Below are positions 10,107 through 18,711 of a stretch of DNA of 64,000 bases, in pieces. Source of the stretch: Rheinheimera maricola (GTDB lineage: Bacteria; Pseudomonadota; Gammaproteobacteria; Enterobacterales; Alteromonadaceae); NCBI RefSeq assembly GCF_016918075.2, contig NZ_JAERPS020000002.1, positions 124,001 through 188,000 on the forward strand, in the 5' to 3' direction. How positions within the stretch are numbered: position 1 is the first letter of the stretch; the number at the start of each line of letters is the position of its first letter. A program made the translations under genes and the position numbers. The notes beneath the pieces are model-generated. The model had not been told where the DNA came from and did not search any database. It saw nothing but the letters and a program-made list of their open reading frames with translations.

Positions 10107-10629
10107 CTGTTTTATCCTGCCGTTTATTGTAGGGTGTGGCGCAACGTTATAATTCTTGGGTCACGCTTGCGGGAGGCTTATTCTAAAGACCAGCTAAGAC
10201 GAAGAGAACCAGAATCAGTCTGATCGTACCAGCGCAAAACTTTGACCAATGCCATACCACTTTAGTCGCAACGCCTGTTGTTATAACAACAAAACAGGCT
10301 AACGCCAAGAGACGTCTGGCCATCTGAATTGCAGATATGGCACAGAGTTGAATACAGATGTTACTACGACCGCATAATCATGCCGCACTAACGGAGAAGC
10401 TCGTGTTAACAGTGGGGATAATACGGTGAACCAGGCAAGGGTAACAGGATGAAATAAATCAACTATTTGTCGCTAACCAGCTTGTTATTGCCGCAATTAC
10501 CGGAGCACAACAAAGGCATAAAAATATTTTTTAAATTGATAGTGATTATTAGTGTAAAAAACCAACTAATTTTAGGCGAAAAAAAAGCACCCGTGGGTGC
10601 TTTTTTCTGTTTTGCTGTAGCTGGACCGA
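10107..10629. other. 523-bp gene-free gap between malic enzyme and rpmE
   Basis: No convincing gene. It should hold the malic enzyme promoter near its left end and the rpmE terminator at its right end. In between, at 10273-10299, is a nested inverted repeat: GCCTGTT and AACAGGC arms around a perfect 14-bp palindrome GTTGTTATAACAAC (10277-10290). A lone AGACGTCT lies at 10310-10317. A small RNA is possible but nothing proves it. Confidence 0.45.
10579..10606 (-). terminator. rpmE intrinsic terminator
   Basis: GCACC-CGTG-GGTGC hairpin flanked by As and Ts, so the minus-strand transcript ends in a U-run. It lies 24 bp past the rpmE stop. Confidence 0.88.
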
Positions 10630-10842
10630 TTAACGGTTGCCCAGAACAGAGAAACGTTTTTTGAAGCGATCTACACGGCCGCCTACGTCTAACACTTTTT
10701 GCTTACCGGTATAAAATGGGTGGCAAGCAGAGCAAACGTCTAAGTGAATGTCTTTACACAGTGCAGACTTAGTTTTGAATGCATTACCGCAAGTACAGGT
10801 TGCAGTAATTTCTTTATATTCTGGGTGAATACCTGGTTTCAT
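10630..10842 (-). CDS. rpmE: 50S ribosomal protein L31, zinc-binding form
   Basis: Small component of the large ribosomal subunit near the central protuberance. At 70 residues it is the usual length. It starts MKPGIHPEY and contains CTCGNAF and [13 protein letters not shown], keeping the cysteines of the zinc-containing (C+) type. Ends VDRFKKRF plus a short tail. Divergent from priA, as in E. coli, where rpmE also neighbours priA. It has its own terminator. Confidence 0.97.
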   Translation of the reverse strand: MKPGIHPEYKEITATCTCGNAFKTKSALCKDIHLDVCSACHPFYTGKQKVLDVGGRVDRFKKRFSVLGNR

Positions 10843-11046
10843 GGTTTACCTCGTTAGGCCGTATCGCTATCTGGTCAAATTATTGCCAGACACCATACGT
10901 AATTACAGTTAATTAAGGGCGCGTAGCTTAATAGATAGTGCTTAAAGTTGCAATAGCTTCATTGCTTGACGGATATATTTTGTTTTACTTGGCATTTAAC
11001 CAGCCTGTCCTTACACTTAAACGCTGCTTTATAACGGAAACCTGCT

Positions 11047-13221
11047 GTGATTGTAGTGCGAGTGGCCCTGCCGGTGCCGCTAAGACAACATTTTGATTAC
11101 CTTATTAGTCCCGGGTATACCCCTCAGCCTGGGTGCCGGGTATTGGTGCCGTTTGGCAACCGAAAACTGGTAGGATTAATTTGGCAGTTGTCCCCACCAG
11201 ACAGCTACGATACCAGCAAGTTAAAGCCGGTTATCAGCTTACTTGACAATGCGCCTGTGCTACCCGTTTTACTGTGTCAGCTGTTAAGTTTTGCTGCTGA
11301 CTACTACCATCATCCGCTGGGTGAGGTGTTAATTAGCGCACTTCCTGCTTTACTGCGGGAAGGTCGTAATCTCAACGATTATCAACCCAAAGCATACTGT
11401 TTAACCGATGCAGGTAAACAACTTAATCCATCTGCTTTAAAGCGCTCACAGAAGCAACATGCGCTCTGGCAGGCACTGCAAGCAAATGGCCTGAGCGAGT
11501 CGGTGTTGCGCCAGCAACATAGCCGGACCACCTTAAAACAGCTACTGGATAAAGACCTGGTAGAAGAGCAACTGGTTCCGGCTTCCCCCTTCACACCGCC
11601 TGCCGCCCCAGCAAGTGGTTTACGGCTAACTAACAATCAGGCACTTGCCGTTGCTGCTGTTGTTCAGGCTTTTGGTCGCTTTGAGCGTTTATTACTAGAG
11701 GGTGTTACCGGCTCAGGCAAAACAGAAGTCTATCTGCAAAGCATTGCCAGCCTGTTATGCCAGCGACAGCAGGTTTTGGTTATCGTACCGGAAATCGGTT
11801 TAACGCCACAAACCTTAGCACGATTTCAGGCGCGCTTTGATGTACCGGTATTGTGCTGGCATTCAGCACTAAGCGATAGCGAACGCTTACATTGTTGGTT
11901 ACAGGCAAGTAGCGGTGCCGCCGCTATTATTGTAGGTACCCGCTCCGCCTTATTTTTACCATTTTGGCGCCTCGGCCTGATCATTATTGATGAAGAACAC
12001 GATCAATCTTTAAAGCAGCAAGACGGATTTCGTTATCATGCCCGTGATTTAGCGATTAAACGTGCAGCATTGCAGCATTGTCCCATACTGCTGGGCTCCG
12101 CCACCCCTAGTCTGGAAAGCTTGCACAACGCCCTCACCAAGCGTTTCATTCACTTGCCGCTACCAGACCGTGCAGCAGGGCAAGCGTTACCCACATTTGA
12201 ACTGGTCAATTTAAAGCAACAGGTGCTGCAATTCGGTCTGGCGAGCCAGACCCTGGCTAAAGTGAAGCACCAACTGACACTGGGACATCAAGTCATGTTG
12301 TTTTTGAACCGGCGTGGCTTCGCCCCGGCACTTAGTTGCCAGGAATGTGGCTGGTTAACAGAATGTCACCGCTGCAGCGCTTTTACTACATATCACAAGC
12401 AAAGCAGGCAACTGGTATGCCATCACTGCGGCGCCAGCAAAGCGATACCACGTCAATGCGGTGGCTGTGGTAGCACACAGTTAAAACCGCTGGGCCAGGG
12501 TACCGAACAACTGGAAGAAAACTTACAGCGACTGTTTACCAACATCGCTATTACCCGGCTTGACCGCGACAGCACCCGGCGCAAAGGTGCATTAAACGAA
12601 GCGCTGGAAGATATTCATCAGCCCGGTGCCAGGCTTATAGTTGGCACTCAGATGCTGGCAAAAGGACATCATTTTCCCAATGTAAGCCTGGTGGTGATTG
12701 TTGATGTTGATGCAGCCCTGTACAGCAGTGATTTTCGCGCACCAGAGCAATTGGCACAGCTACTCACTCAAGTTGCCGGCCGTGCCGGGCGCGGCAGCAT
12801 TGGAGGTAACGTGTTGCTGCAAACCCAGTACCCTGACCACACGTTACTGCAGGATATTATCCAAAATGGCTATGCGTCTTTTGCTCGCAGCGCACTGTCA
12901 GAGCGAAAGCAAACACGCTTGCCGCCTTATCAGCATCTCGCCCTGTTTAGTGCAGAGGCACATCAATCTGAGCAGTGCCAACAGTGGTTACAGCAACTCG
13001 CTGACTGCGCCAGCCAGCACCCGGCACTGCAACTGCTGGGGCCTATTCCTGCACCTATGGAGCGTCGGGCAGGCAAGTATCGCTGGCAGTTGCAGCTATA
13101 CAGCCCCGCACGCAGCAACATGCATCTGGCATTGGATGCACTGCTGCAGCACATTAGCAGCTGGCCACTTAGCCGACGCATCAAGTGGCAATTGGATGTT
13201 GATCCGACAGATCTGACCTGA
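11047..13221 (+). CDS. priA: Primosomal replication protein N' (PriA helicase)
   Basis: 3'-to-5' helicase that recognises stalled forks and restarts replication by loading DnaB. An N-terminal DNA-binding part precedes Walker A in EGVTGSGKTEVYL (about residue 220) and the DEEH box in IIDEEHDQSLKQQ. A zinc region follows with eight cysteines in four pairs (CQEC, CHRC, CHHC, CGGC). Helicase C motifs include GTQMLAKGHHFPN and QVAGRAGRG. The 724 residues are close to E. coli PriA (732). The GTG start at 11047 is accepted because the N-terminal sequence aligns with the family start (VVRVALPVPL). Confidence 0.97.
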   Translation: MIVVRVALPVPLRQHFDYLISPGYTPQPGCRVLVPFGNRKLVGLIWQLSPPDSYDTSKLKPVISLLDNAPVLPVLLCQLLSFAADYYHHPLGEVLISALPALLREGRNLNDYQPKAYCLTDAGKQLNPSALKRSQKQHALWQALQANGLSESVLRQQHSRTTLKQLLDKDLVEEQLVPASPFTPPAAPASGLRLTNNQALAVAAVVQAFGRFERLLLEGVTGSGKTEVYLQSIASLLCQRQQVLVIVPEIGLTPQTLARFQARFDVPVLCWHSALSDSERLHCWLQASSGAAAIIVGTRSALFLPFWRLGLIIIDEEHDQSLKQQDGFRYHARDLAIKRAALQHCPILLGSATPSLESLHNALTKRFIHLPLPDRAAGQALPTFELVNLKQQVLQFGLASQTLAKVKHQLTLGHQVMLFLNRRGFAPALSCQECGWLTECHRCSAFTTYHKQSRQLVCHHCGASKAIPRQCGGCGSTQLKPLGQGTEQLEENLQRLFTNIAITRLDRDSTRRKGALNEALEDIHQPGARLIVGTQMLAKGHHFPNVSLVVIVDVDAALYSSDFRAPEQLAQLLTQVAGRAGRGSIGGNVLLQTQYPDHTLLQDIIQNGYASFARSALSERKQTRLPPYQHLALFSAEAHQSEQCQQWLQQLADCASQHPALQLLGPIPAPMERRAGKYRWQLQLYSPARSNMHLALDALLQHISSWPLSRRIKWQLDVDPTDLT

Positions 13222-13298
13222 GCCAGCCGGTTATGTTTCTTTTTTTGCCCAACCTTGTAGAATAGCGCTCAACAAGAAGTAAGAGTTTTTATCCCCTT

Positions 13299-13865
13299 AT
13301 GCCCCAAAAAGATTACGTTAAAGCCGGCCGGCCAAAGGCCAAGCCCGCCAGCAGGCGCCCCAGCAGAGCAAACAATAAAGCGGCGGCATCTTCGCCGGCA
13401 AAACCCTGGCTGCTGATTGTAATAACCACATTGCTGGCGAGTGGCTTTATTTATTTTCTCTGGTTTCTCAATCAGCAACCAACGGTAAACCCTGTGCCAG
13501 CAAAAGCTGCCAGCCAACCGACTAAAACAGATGAGTTGCCGGTAAAACCCACAACTGAACCGTACCAATACATCACCGAGTTGGAAAATAAAGAAGTTAC
13601 CGTTGAAGTAGCCGAGCAACAACAATCTGCAGGTCCCTACCAAATGCAATGTGGCTCATTTCGCGTCGAACAGCAGGCTGAAACCATGAAAGCGCAAATT
13701 GCCTTTGCCGGCTTCGCTTCACAAGTCAGGCGCACTGAAGGCAACAATGGTGTCTGGTTCCGGGTGGTATTGGGTCCATACGAGTCCAAGCGCAAAGCCA
13801 CTGCAGATATGAACCGCCTGCGTCAGCAAAATATCAATACCTGCCGGATTTGGAATTGGACTTGA
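13299..13865 (+). CDS. ftsN: Cell division protein FtsN, short form
   Basis: Bitopic divisome protein that triggers septal peptidoglycan synthesis. A basic cytoplasmic tail (residues 1-40) is followed by one membrane helix (about 42-62), a short periplasmic linker and a C-terminal SPOR domain (from about 110: YQMQCGSF, WFRVVLGPY, SKRKATADMNRL). Only 188 residues, against 319 in E. coli; the difference is mostly the periplasmic linker. Position directly before hslVU and after priA supports FtsN rather than another SPOR protein. The essential-helix region of E. coli FtsN is not obvious by eye. Confidence 0.9.
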   Translation: MPQKDYVKAGRPKAKPASRRPSRANNKAAASSPAKPWLLIVITTLLASGFIYFLWFLNQQPTVNPVPAKAASQPTKTDELPVKPTTEPYQYITELENKEVTVEVAEQQQSAGPYQMQCGSFRVEQQAETMKAQIAFAGFASQVRRTEGNNGVWFRVVLGPYESKRKATADMNRLRQQNINTCRIWNWT

Positions 13866-13890
13866 AAAGCGCCAGCAACAGCCACACTTA
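13861..13890 (+). promoter_or_regulatory. Candidate sigma-32 promoter for hslVU
   Basis: CTTGAA (13861-13866), overlapping the ftsN stop, then 15 bp, then CCACACTTA (7 of 9 to CCCCATTTA). The element lies about 35-60 bp before hslV. hslVU is a classical heat-shock operon in E. coli, so the context fits. The -10 match is imperfect. Confidence 0.5.
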
Positions 13891-13923
13891 AGCGGTAAGT
13901 TAATCACGCCATAAGGCTTATTC

Positions 13924-14442
13924 ATGACTACTATCGTTTCAGTTCGCCGCGACGGCCATGTTGCTATCGGCGGTGATGGCCAGGTTTCACTGGGTAACAC
14001 CGTAATGAAAGGCAATGCCCGCAAAGTACGCCGCTTGTATAACAATAAAGTCATCGCCGGTTTTGCTGGCGGCACTGCCGATGCCTTTACATTATTTGAA
14101 CGCTTTGAAGCCAAACTTGAGCAACATCAGGGCCATCTGATGCGTGCCGCTGTTGAACTAGCCAAAGACTGGCGTACCGACCGCATGCTACGAAAACTTG
14201 AAGCTTTATTGGCTGTAGCCGATGCAAATACATCGCTTATTATTACCGGAAATGGTGATGTGGTGCAGCCCGAACACGACCTCATCGCTATTGGTAGTGG
14301 TGGCCCTTATGCACAAGCCGCAGCCACCGCCTTGCTACAAAATACCACCCTTAGTGCGCGCGACATTGTGGAGAAAAGCCTTACCATCGCCGGTGACATC
14401 TGCGTGTACACCAATCAGCATCAGACCATTGAAGAATTATAA
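13924..14442 (+). CDS. hslV: ATP-dependent protease proteolytic subunit HslV
   Basis: Proteasome-like threonine peptidase that forms a double hexamer capped by HslU. It degrades misfolded and regulatory proteins in the cytoplasm. The N-terminus [11 protein letters not shown] gives the catalytic Thr after Met removal. [27 protein letters not shown] and AIGSGGPYA are family hallmarks. The 172 residues are normal for the family. hslU follows after 12 bp. Confidence 0.98.
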   Translation: MTTIVSVRRDGHVAIGGDGQVSLGNTVMKGNARKVRRLYNNKVIAGFAGGTADAFTLFERFEAKLEQHQGHLMRAAVELAKDWRTDRMLRKLEALLAVADANTSLIITGNGDVVQPEHDLIAIGSGGPYAQAAATALLQNTTLSARDIVEKSLTIAGDICVYTNQHQTIEEL

Positions 14443-14454
14443 GCAGGTACCCTT

Positions 14455-15792
14455 ATGTCTGACATGACACCTAGAGAGATCGTACACGAGCTGGACCGCC
14501 ACATAATCGGCCAGAACAATGCAAAGCGCGCGGTAGCTATCGCACTGCGTAATCGCTGGCGCCGCATGCAGCTGGACGCAACCTTGCGCCAGGAAATTAC
14601 GCCGAAAAACATTCTGATGATAGGGCCAACCGGGGTGGGTAAAACCGAAATTGCCCGCCGTCTGGCTAAGCTAGCCAATGCGCCGTTTATTAAAGTTGAA
14701 GCTACCAAATTTACCGAAGTGGGTTATGTCGGCAAAGAGGTCGAGAGCATCATTCGCGATCTTACCGATAGCGCAGTAAAAATGTTTCGTGAGCAAGCTA
14801 TAGAGAAAAACCGTTTTCGGGCTGAAGAGGCGGCAGAAGAGCGTATTCTGGATGTATTATTGCCACCGGCCAAAGACAACACCTGGGGTGAAACAGATAG
14901 CAAACCTACTACTGAAAGCAATACCCGGCAGATTTTTCGCAAAAAACTACGTGAAGGCCAACTGGACGACAAAGAAATAGAACTTGATCTGGCGCAAGCT
15001 AATATTGGCGTTGAAATTATGGCGCCTCCAGGTATGGAGGAAATGACCTCTCAGCTACAAAGCATGTTTCAAAACCTGGGCAGTGAGAAAAAGAAAAAGC
15101 GTAAGCTTAAAATCAAAGATGCCTTAAAGCAGCTAATCGATGAAGAAGCCACAAAGCTAGTGAACCCGGAAGAGCTCAAAGCAGCTGCATTGGATGCCGT
15201 TGAACAAAACGGCATAGTGTTCCTCGACGAAATTGACAAAATTTGTAAGCGTGGCGAAACCAGTGGCCCGGATGTATCCCGTGAAGGTGTGCAACGTGAT
15301 TTACTGCCCTTAATTGAGGGCTGTACGGTAAATACCAAGCACGGCATGGTTAAAACGGACCATATTTTATTTATTGCCTCTGGGGCATTTCAGATGAGCA
15401 AACCATCCGACTTAGTGCCAGAGTTACAAGGCCGTTTACCGATCCGCGTAGAACTGGAAGCACTAACTGCAGCCGACTTTGAACGCATCTTAACCGAGCC
15501 AAAAGCATCATTGACCGAACAATCTATCGCTATGCTGGCGACTGAAGGTGTGCAGTTAAGCTTTAGCGCCGACGGCATTAAAAGTTTGGCTGCAGCAGCC
15601 TGGCAGGTGAATGAAACCACAGAAAACATTGGCGCGCGCCGGTTATATACGGTGATGGAGCGCCTATTGGAGGAAATATCCTATGATGCTGCAGACCATG
15701 CCGGCGAGCACATTCTGGTTGATGCCGCCTATGTGGATAAACACCTGGGTGCATTGGTAAAAGATGACGATTTAAGCCGGTTTATTCTATAG
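14455..15792 (+). CDS. hslU: ATP-dependent protease ATPase subunit HslU
   Basis: AAA+ unfoldase partner of HslV. Begins [19 protein letters not shown]. Walker A is [12 protein letters not shown] near residue 60, and Walker B is [11 protein letters not shown] near residue 255. The charged intermediate (I) domain lies between them. Ends with the HslV-activating tail DDLSRFIL. The 445 residues match E. coli HslU (443). Operon hslV-hslU, continuing into the DUF971 gene 2 bp downstream. Confidence 0.98.
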   Translation: MSDMTPREIVHELDRHIIGQNNAKRAVAIALRNRWRRMQLDATLRQEITPKNILMIGPTGVGKTEIARRLAKLANAPFIKVEATKFTEVGYVGKEVESIIRDLTDSAVKMFREQAIEKNRFRAEEAAEERILDVLLPPAKDNTWGETDSKPTTESNTRQIFRKKLREGQLDDKEIELDLAQANIGVEIMAPPGMEEMTSQLQSMFQNLGSEKKKKRKLKIKDALKQLIDEEATKLVNPEELKAAALDAVEQNGIVFLDEIDKICKRGETSGPDVSREGVQRDLLPLIEGCTVNTKHGMVKTDHILFIASGAFQMSKPSDLVPELQGRLPIRVELEALTAADFERILTEPKASLTEQSIAMLATEGVQLSFSADGIKSLAAAAWQVNETTENIGARRLYTVMERLLEEISYDAADHAGEHILVDAAYVDKHLGALVKDDDLSRFIL

Positions 15793-15794
15793 CA

Positions 15795-16187
15795 ATGCAA
15801 CAATCAAAACCTACAGCAGTGCAGGTAACCCAGCTGCATTATCATCAACAAAGCCGCATGCTGGACGTCAGTTTCAGCGGCGGTCAGTACGCCCAGTTTA
15901 GTGCAGAATTTCTGCGGGTCTTTTCGCCTTCGGCAGAAGTTCGGGGGCATGGTAAACCCAAGCTGGTTAGCAATAAAAAGCAGGTTGCTATCCGCAAGCT
16001 GATCCCCGTTGGCCACTATGCTATAAAATTGCTGTTTGATGACGGCCACGACAGTGGGATCTACAGTTGGACGTACCTGCAACAACTCGCAGAGCAACAC
16101 TCTGCATTATGGCAAGACTACCTGCAGCAGCTGCGCGCCGTTAACGCGCAGCGGGATGCCTTAATAGCAGTAACCTTTAAAACTTAA
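15795..16187 (+). CDS. DUF971 protein (gamma-butyrobetaine hydroxylase-like N-terminal domain)
   Basis: 130-residue stand-alone protein with the fold found at the N-terminus of gamma-butyrobetaine hydroxylases. Features are VTQLHYHQQSRMLDVSFSGG, the LRVFSPSAEVRGHG segment, and GHYAIKLLFDDGHDSGIYSWTYL. The family also occurs near iron-sulphur genes in some bacteria; function is unproven. Two bp after hslU, so probably cotranscribed in the heat-shock operon. It converges with a chemoreceptor gene only 4 bp away, with no terminator visible. Confidence 0.85.
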   Translation: MQQSKPTAVQVTQLHYHQQSRMLDVSFSGGQYAQFSAEFLRVFSPSAEVRGHGKPKLVSNKKQVAIRKLIPVGHYAIKLLFDDGHDSGIYSWTYLQQLAEQHSALWQDYLQQLRAVNAQRDALIAVTFKT

Positions 16188-16191
16188 ACTA

Positions 16192-18051
16192 TCAGGCTTG
16201 AAAGCGGTCCACCGATTGATGTAGGCGAGCGGCTTGCTGCGCAACCTCTTCGCTGATTGATGCATTGTGTTTGGCGTAGCTGTATGTCTCGTCTGATAAA
16301 TCTCGGATCTTCACCACGTTTTTATTTACTTCAGCTGCAACATGGCTTTGTTCTTCAATTGCAGCAGCAATTTGAGTGGTCATGTCCATAATGTTAGTTA
16401 CATCCTCGGTAATCGCTGTTAGCAAGTGCATGGCGACATTGGCTTGCTCTGCACTGTCATGACCTTGCTGCCTGCAGCCTTGTATAACCTGGACAATCTC
16501 TGAAGTACGGCCTTGCAGCCCTCCGACGATGCTTTCAATTTGCCTGGTTGAATCCTGCGTACGCATTGCCAGGTTGCGCACTTCGTCTGCAACCACGGCA
16601 AAGCCTCTGCCTTGCTCACCAGCCCGCGCCGCTTCAATGGCAGCATTCAATGCCAATAAATTAGTTTGCTCTGCAATACCGCGGATGACATCCAGCACCG
16701 AACCAATGGTCTTACTGTCTTTTTCTAATTCAGCAACCACGTTGGTCGCAGTTTGCAAGCGTTCAGACAAGGTGTTAATCCGCTGCACCGTCTGTTGTAC
16801 TTCAGTCCGGCCAGTTTGCGCGTTGTGATTAGTCGCTTCAGCTTTCGCCGCTGTCGTTTCGGTATTACTGGCAATTTCGTTAATGGTAGCCCCCATTTCC
16901 GTTACCGCAGTCGCTACCATATCCGTTTCGTTTTGTTGCTGCTGCATACCACGACTGGTATCGGCGGTAGACTTCGCCAATTCGTTAGTTGCCTGGTCAA
17001 GCATTTCCAGTGCCTGATTAACGGTTCTGATTAAATCCTGAAAATCTCCCAGCATACCGTTGAAGTCTGTAGCCAGGCTGGTCATTTCATCATTCCCCGC
17101 CACAGCTACCCGCATACGAAAATCATTATTCGCGCGAATTAAACCAATAGCTTCACAGACCTCCATTACCGGCCCAAGAATACTGCGGCTGGTTAACGCA
17201 ACCAAAAACAGCACACTGGCTAGCACCACAACAAAAACACCAATGGCCAACCGTTGTGTGGCCGCAACAGATGCGACTATTGCTTCTGAGCTTTTTTTCT
17301 CCAGTTCTTTCAGGCTGGTCTCAGTTTCTTGTATGGCCTTGCGCATTTCACCGGTAACGCCTTCAGACTCGCTCAGTCCCATTTGTTGCATCGCCTGCAC
17401 CAGCGCACTAAATCGCTGGTTATAACCTTCAGCAAGACTGCGGCTAGCACTGTCACTGCTGGTCTGTTGCAATAGCTGTGACATGGTTGACGAAAATCGG
17501 TCGGCGTAGCTCATCTCTTTGCGCAGCAGAAAATCCTTTTCTGCCCGGCGTAACTGTAAAACTAATATGGTTAACTCGTCTTGCCGCAATTGCTCCAGCC
17601 GGCTTTCTAATTGTTGCACCGTTTGACGCAATTCGCCGATTAAGCCTGATTGGGCGTCCAGCCCTAAGCGTTGCTGAGACACCACCAATTGGTTGAATTT
17701 TTGCTGATAGCCGTCTGTTAGTGCAAGAAAGGTAGCTAAAGGCTTTTGATCAATATTGTGATGTTGCAATAACACATCAAGCTCAGCAGTGTGTTGCTGC
17801 ATAGTATTGTAATGATCATTTAATCGCTGCTGATACTTGAGCTCTGTTCGCGCCATAAAATCTTTTTCATGCCGGCGAAACATTAAAACATCCGCGCTAA
17901 TTTGTTCTACCAGCTGCTGTGTTCTAGCCAGGCTAGTGAGCTGGCTGCCTTGATAAAACAAAATTAGCAACATCACCGCCATAGCAACCACTAAGGCTCC
18001 GCCATTGATAAATAACCGTTGTTTAATTGATAAACGCCGCAAGCTGCTCAT
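16192..18051 (-). CDS. Methyl-accepting chemotaxis protein with HBM-type sensor domain
   Basis: Membrane chemoreceptor signalling to CheA/CheW. A membrane helix follows the N-terminus. The periplasmic sensor repeats the helical-bimodular signature twice ([10 protein letters not shown] and [10 protein letters not shown], about 125 residues apart), which suggests an HBM domain binding small acids. A second membrane helix near residue 280, a HAMP domain and the cytoplasmic hairpin tip [20 protein letters not shown] follow. There is no C-terminal CheR-tethering pentapeptide. The ATG at 18051 is preferred over one nine codons upstream because GGA stands before it. The ligand is unknown. Confidence 0.92.
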   Translation of the reverse strand: MSSLRRLSIKQRLFINGGALVVAMAVMLLILFYQGSQLTSLARTQQLVEQISADVLMFRRHEKDFMARTELKYQQRLNDHYNTMQQHTAELDVLLQHHNIDQKPLATFLALTDGYQQKFNQLVVSQQRLGLDAQSGLIGELRQTVQQLESRLEQLRQDELTILVLQLRRAEKDFLLRKEMSYADRFSSTMSQLLQQTSSDSASRSLAEGYNQRFSALVQAMQQMGLSESEGVTGEMRKAIQETETSLKELEKKSSEAIVASVAATQRLAIGVFVVVLASVLFLVALTSRSILGPVMEVCEAIGLIRANNDFRMRVAVAGNDEMTSLATDFNGMLGDFQDLIRTVNQALEMLDQATNELAKSTADTSRGMQQQQNETDMVATAVTEMGATINEIASNTETTAAKAEATNHNAQTGRTEVQQTVQRINTLSERLQTATNVVAELEKDSKTIGSVLDVIRGIAEQTNLLALNAAIEAARAGEQGRGFAVVADEVRNLAMRTQDSTRQIESIVGGLQGRTSEIVQVIQGCRQQGHDSAEQANVAMHLLTAITEDVTNIMDMTTQIAAAIEEQSHVAAEVNKNVVKIRDLSDETYSYAKHNASISEEVAQQAARLHQSVDRFQA

Positions 18052-18131
18052 ATTAATATTCCAAGAATAAATCATCATCTTTGATGATAGACCAGCAAAG
18101 CAAAAAATAGTGATTTTTTATTGGTTTACAC

Positions 18132-18656
18132 TTAAATAATTATAAAATAAGCCACAGCGCAACAGGCTGACCCCAAGATTACTCCCGCAATAACGTCTAG
18201 TGGGAAATGCACACCAAGCATAATACGCGAAAGCCCTATAGCCGCAGCCCAGAAATATGCTGGTAAAGCAGCAACAGGAAAATGCATTGCGAGGCAGGCA
18301 GCAAAAACAAAAGCACCTGCGGTATGGCCAGAAGGCAAACTAAATTGATCTGAAGGCACTATATGTGCATTTATATAAGCCGTTAATCTATCAGCGGGAC
18401 GCGCACGTTTAATGCTGTTTTTTAACAGCAAATACAGTGGCAGTTCAAGCGCAAAACTGGCCAACAGCAACTGAAACAATGGCCAGGCAGCGGCATAACC
18501 CAACACAAATAAACTGGCAACTAACAAAACATAAAGTGGGCCATCTGCCGTCTTAGACAACCAGTAACTAACATTGTAAGCCAGCCTAGAAGAACTACAG
18601 CCGAATACGCGGCAAAATGAATTATGGTCCCATTGTTCCAAGCGTCTGAGCAGCAT
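18132..18656 (-). CDS. PAP2-family membrane phosphatase
   Basis: Integral membrane acid phosphatase of the phosphatidic acid phosphatase type 2 superfamily. All three motifs are intact: K-x6-RP (KNSIKRARP), PSGH (LPSGHTAGAF) and SR-x5-H-x3-D (SRIMLGVHFPLD). About five membrane helices surround them. Members dephosphorylate undecaprenyl pyrophosphate, phosphatidylglycerophosphate or similar lipids; the substrate cannot be told here. 174 residues. Same strand as its neighbours but with its own spacing, so probably a single gene. Confidence 0.88.
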   Translation of the reverse strand: MLLRRLEQWDHNSFCRVFGCSSSRLAYNVSYWLSKTADGPLYVLLVASLFVLGYAAAWPLFQLLLASFALELPLYLLLKNSIKRARPADRLTAYINAHIVPSDQFSLPSGHTAGAFVFAACLAMHFPVAALPAYFWAAAIGLSRIMLGVHFPLDVIAGVILGSACCAVAYFIII

Positions 18657-18711
18657 AATTAACGCCTTGTATTCAGATGTAATACTGGCAGGTTATACAC
18701 CTTATATGACG

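Noticed and set aside
10310-10317. Lone AGACGTCT met box upstream of malic enzyme
   Set aside because: MetJ needs tandem boxes in 8-bp register. The neighbouring octamers match poorly, and a single 8-mer is expected by chance about once in this window.
10467-10664. 65-codon open frame on the plus strand
   Set aside because: Runs through the rpmE terminator and into rpmE antisense; no ribosome site and no family features.
10917-10942. tRNA-like 5' segment (GGGCGCGTAGCTTAATAGATAG)
   Set aside because: Only about 25 nt resemble the start of a tRNA. No anticodon arm, T-loop or matching acceptor strand follows.
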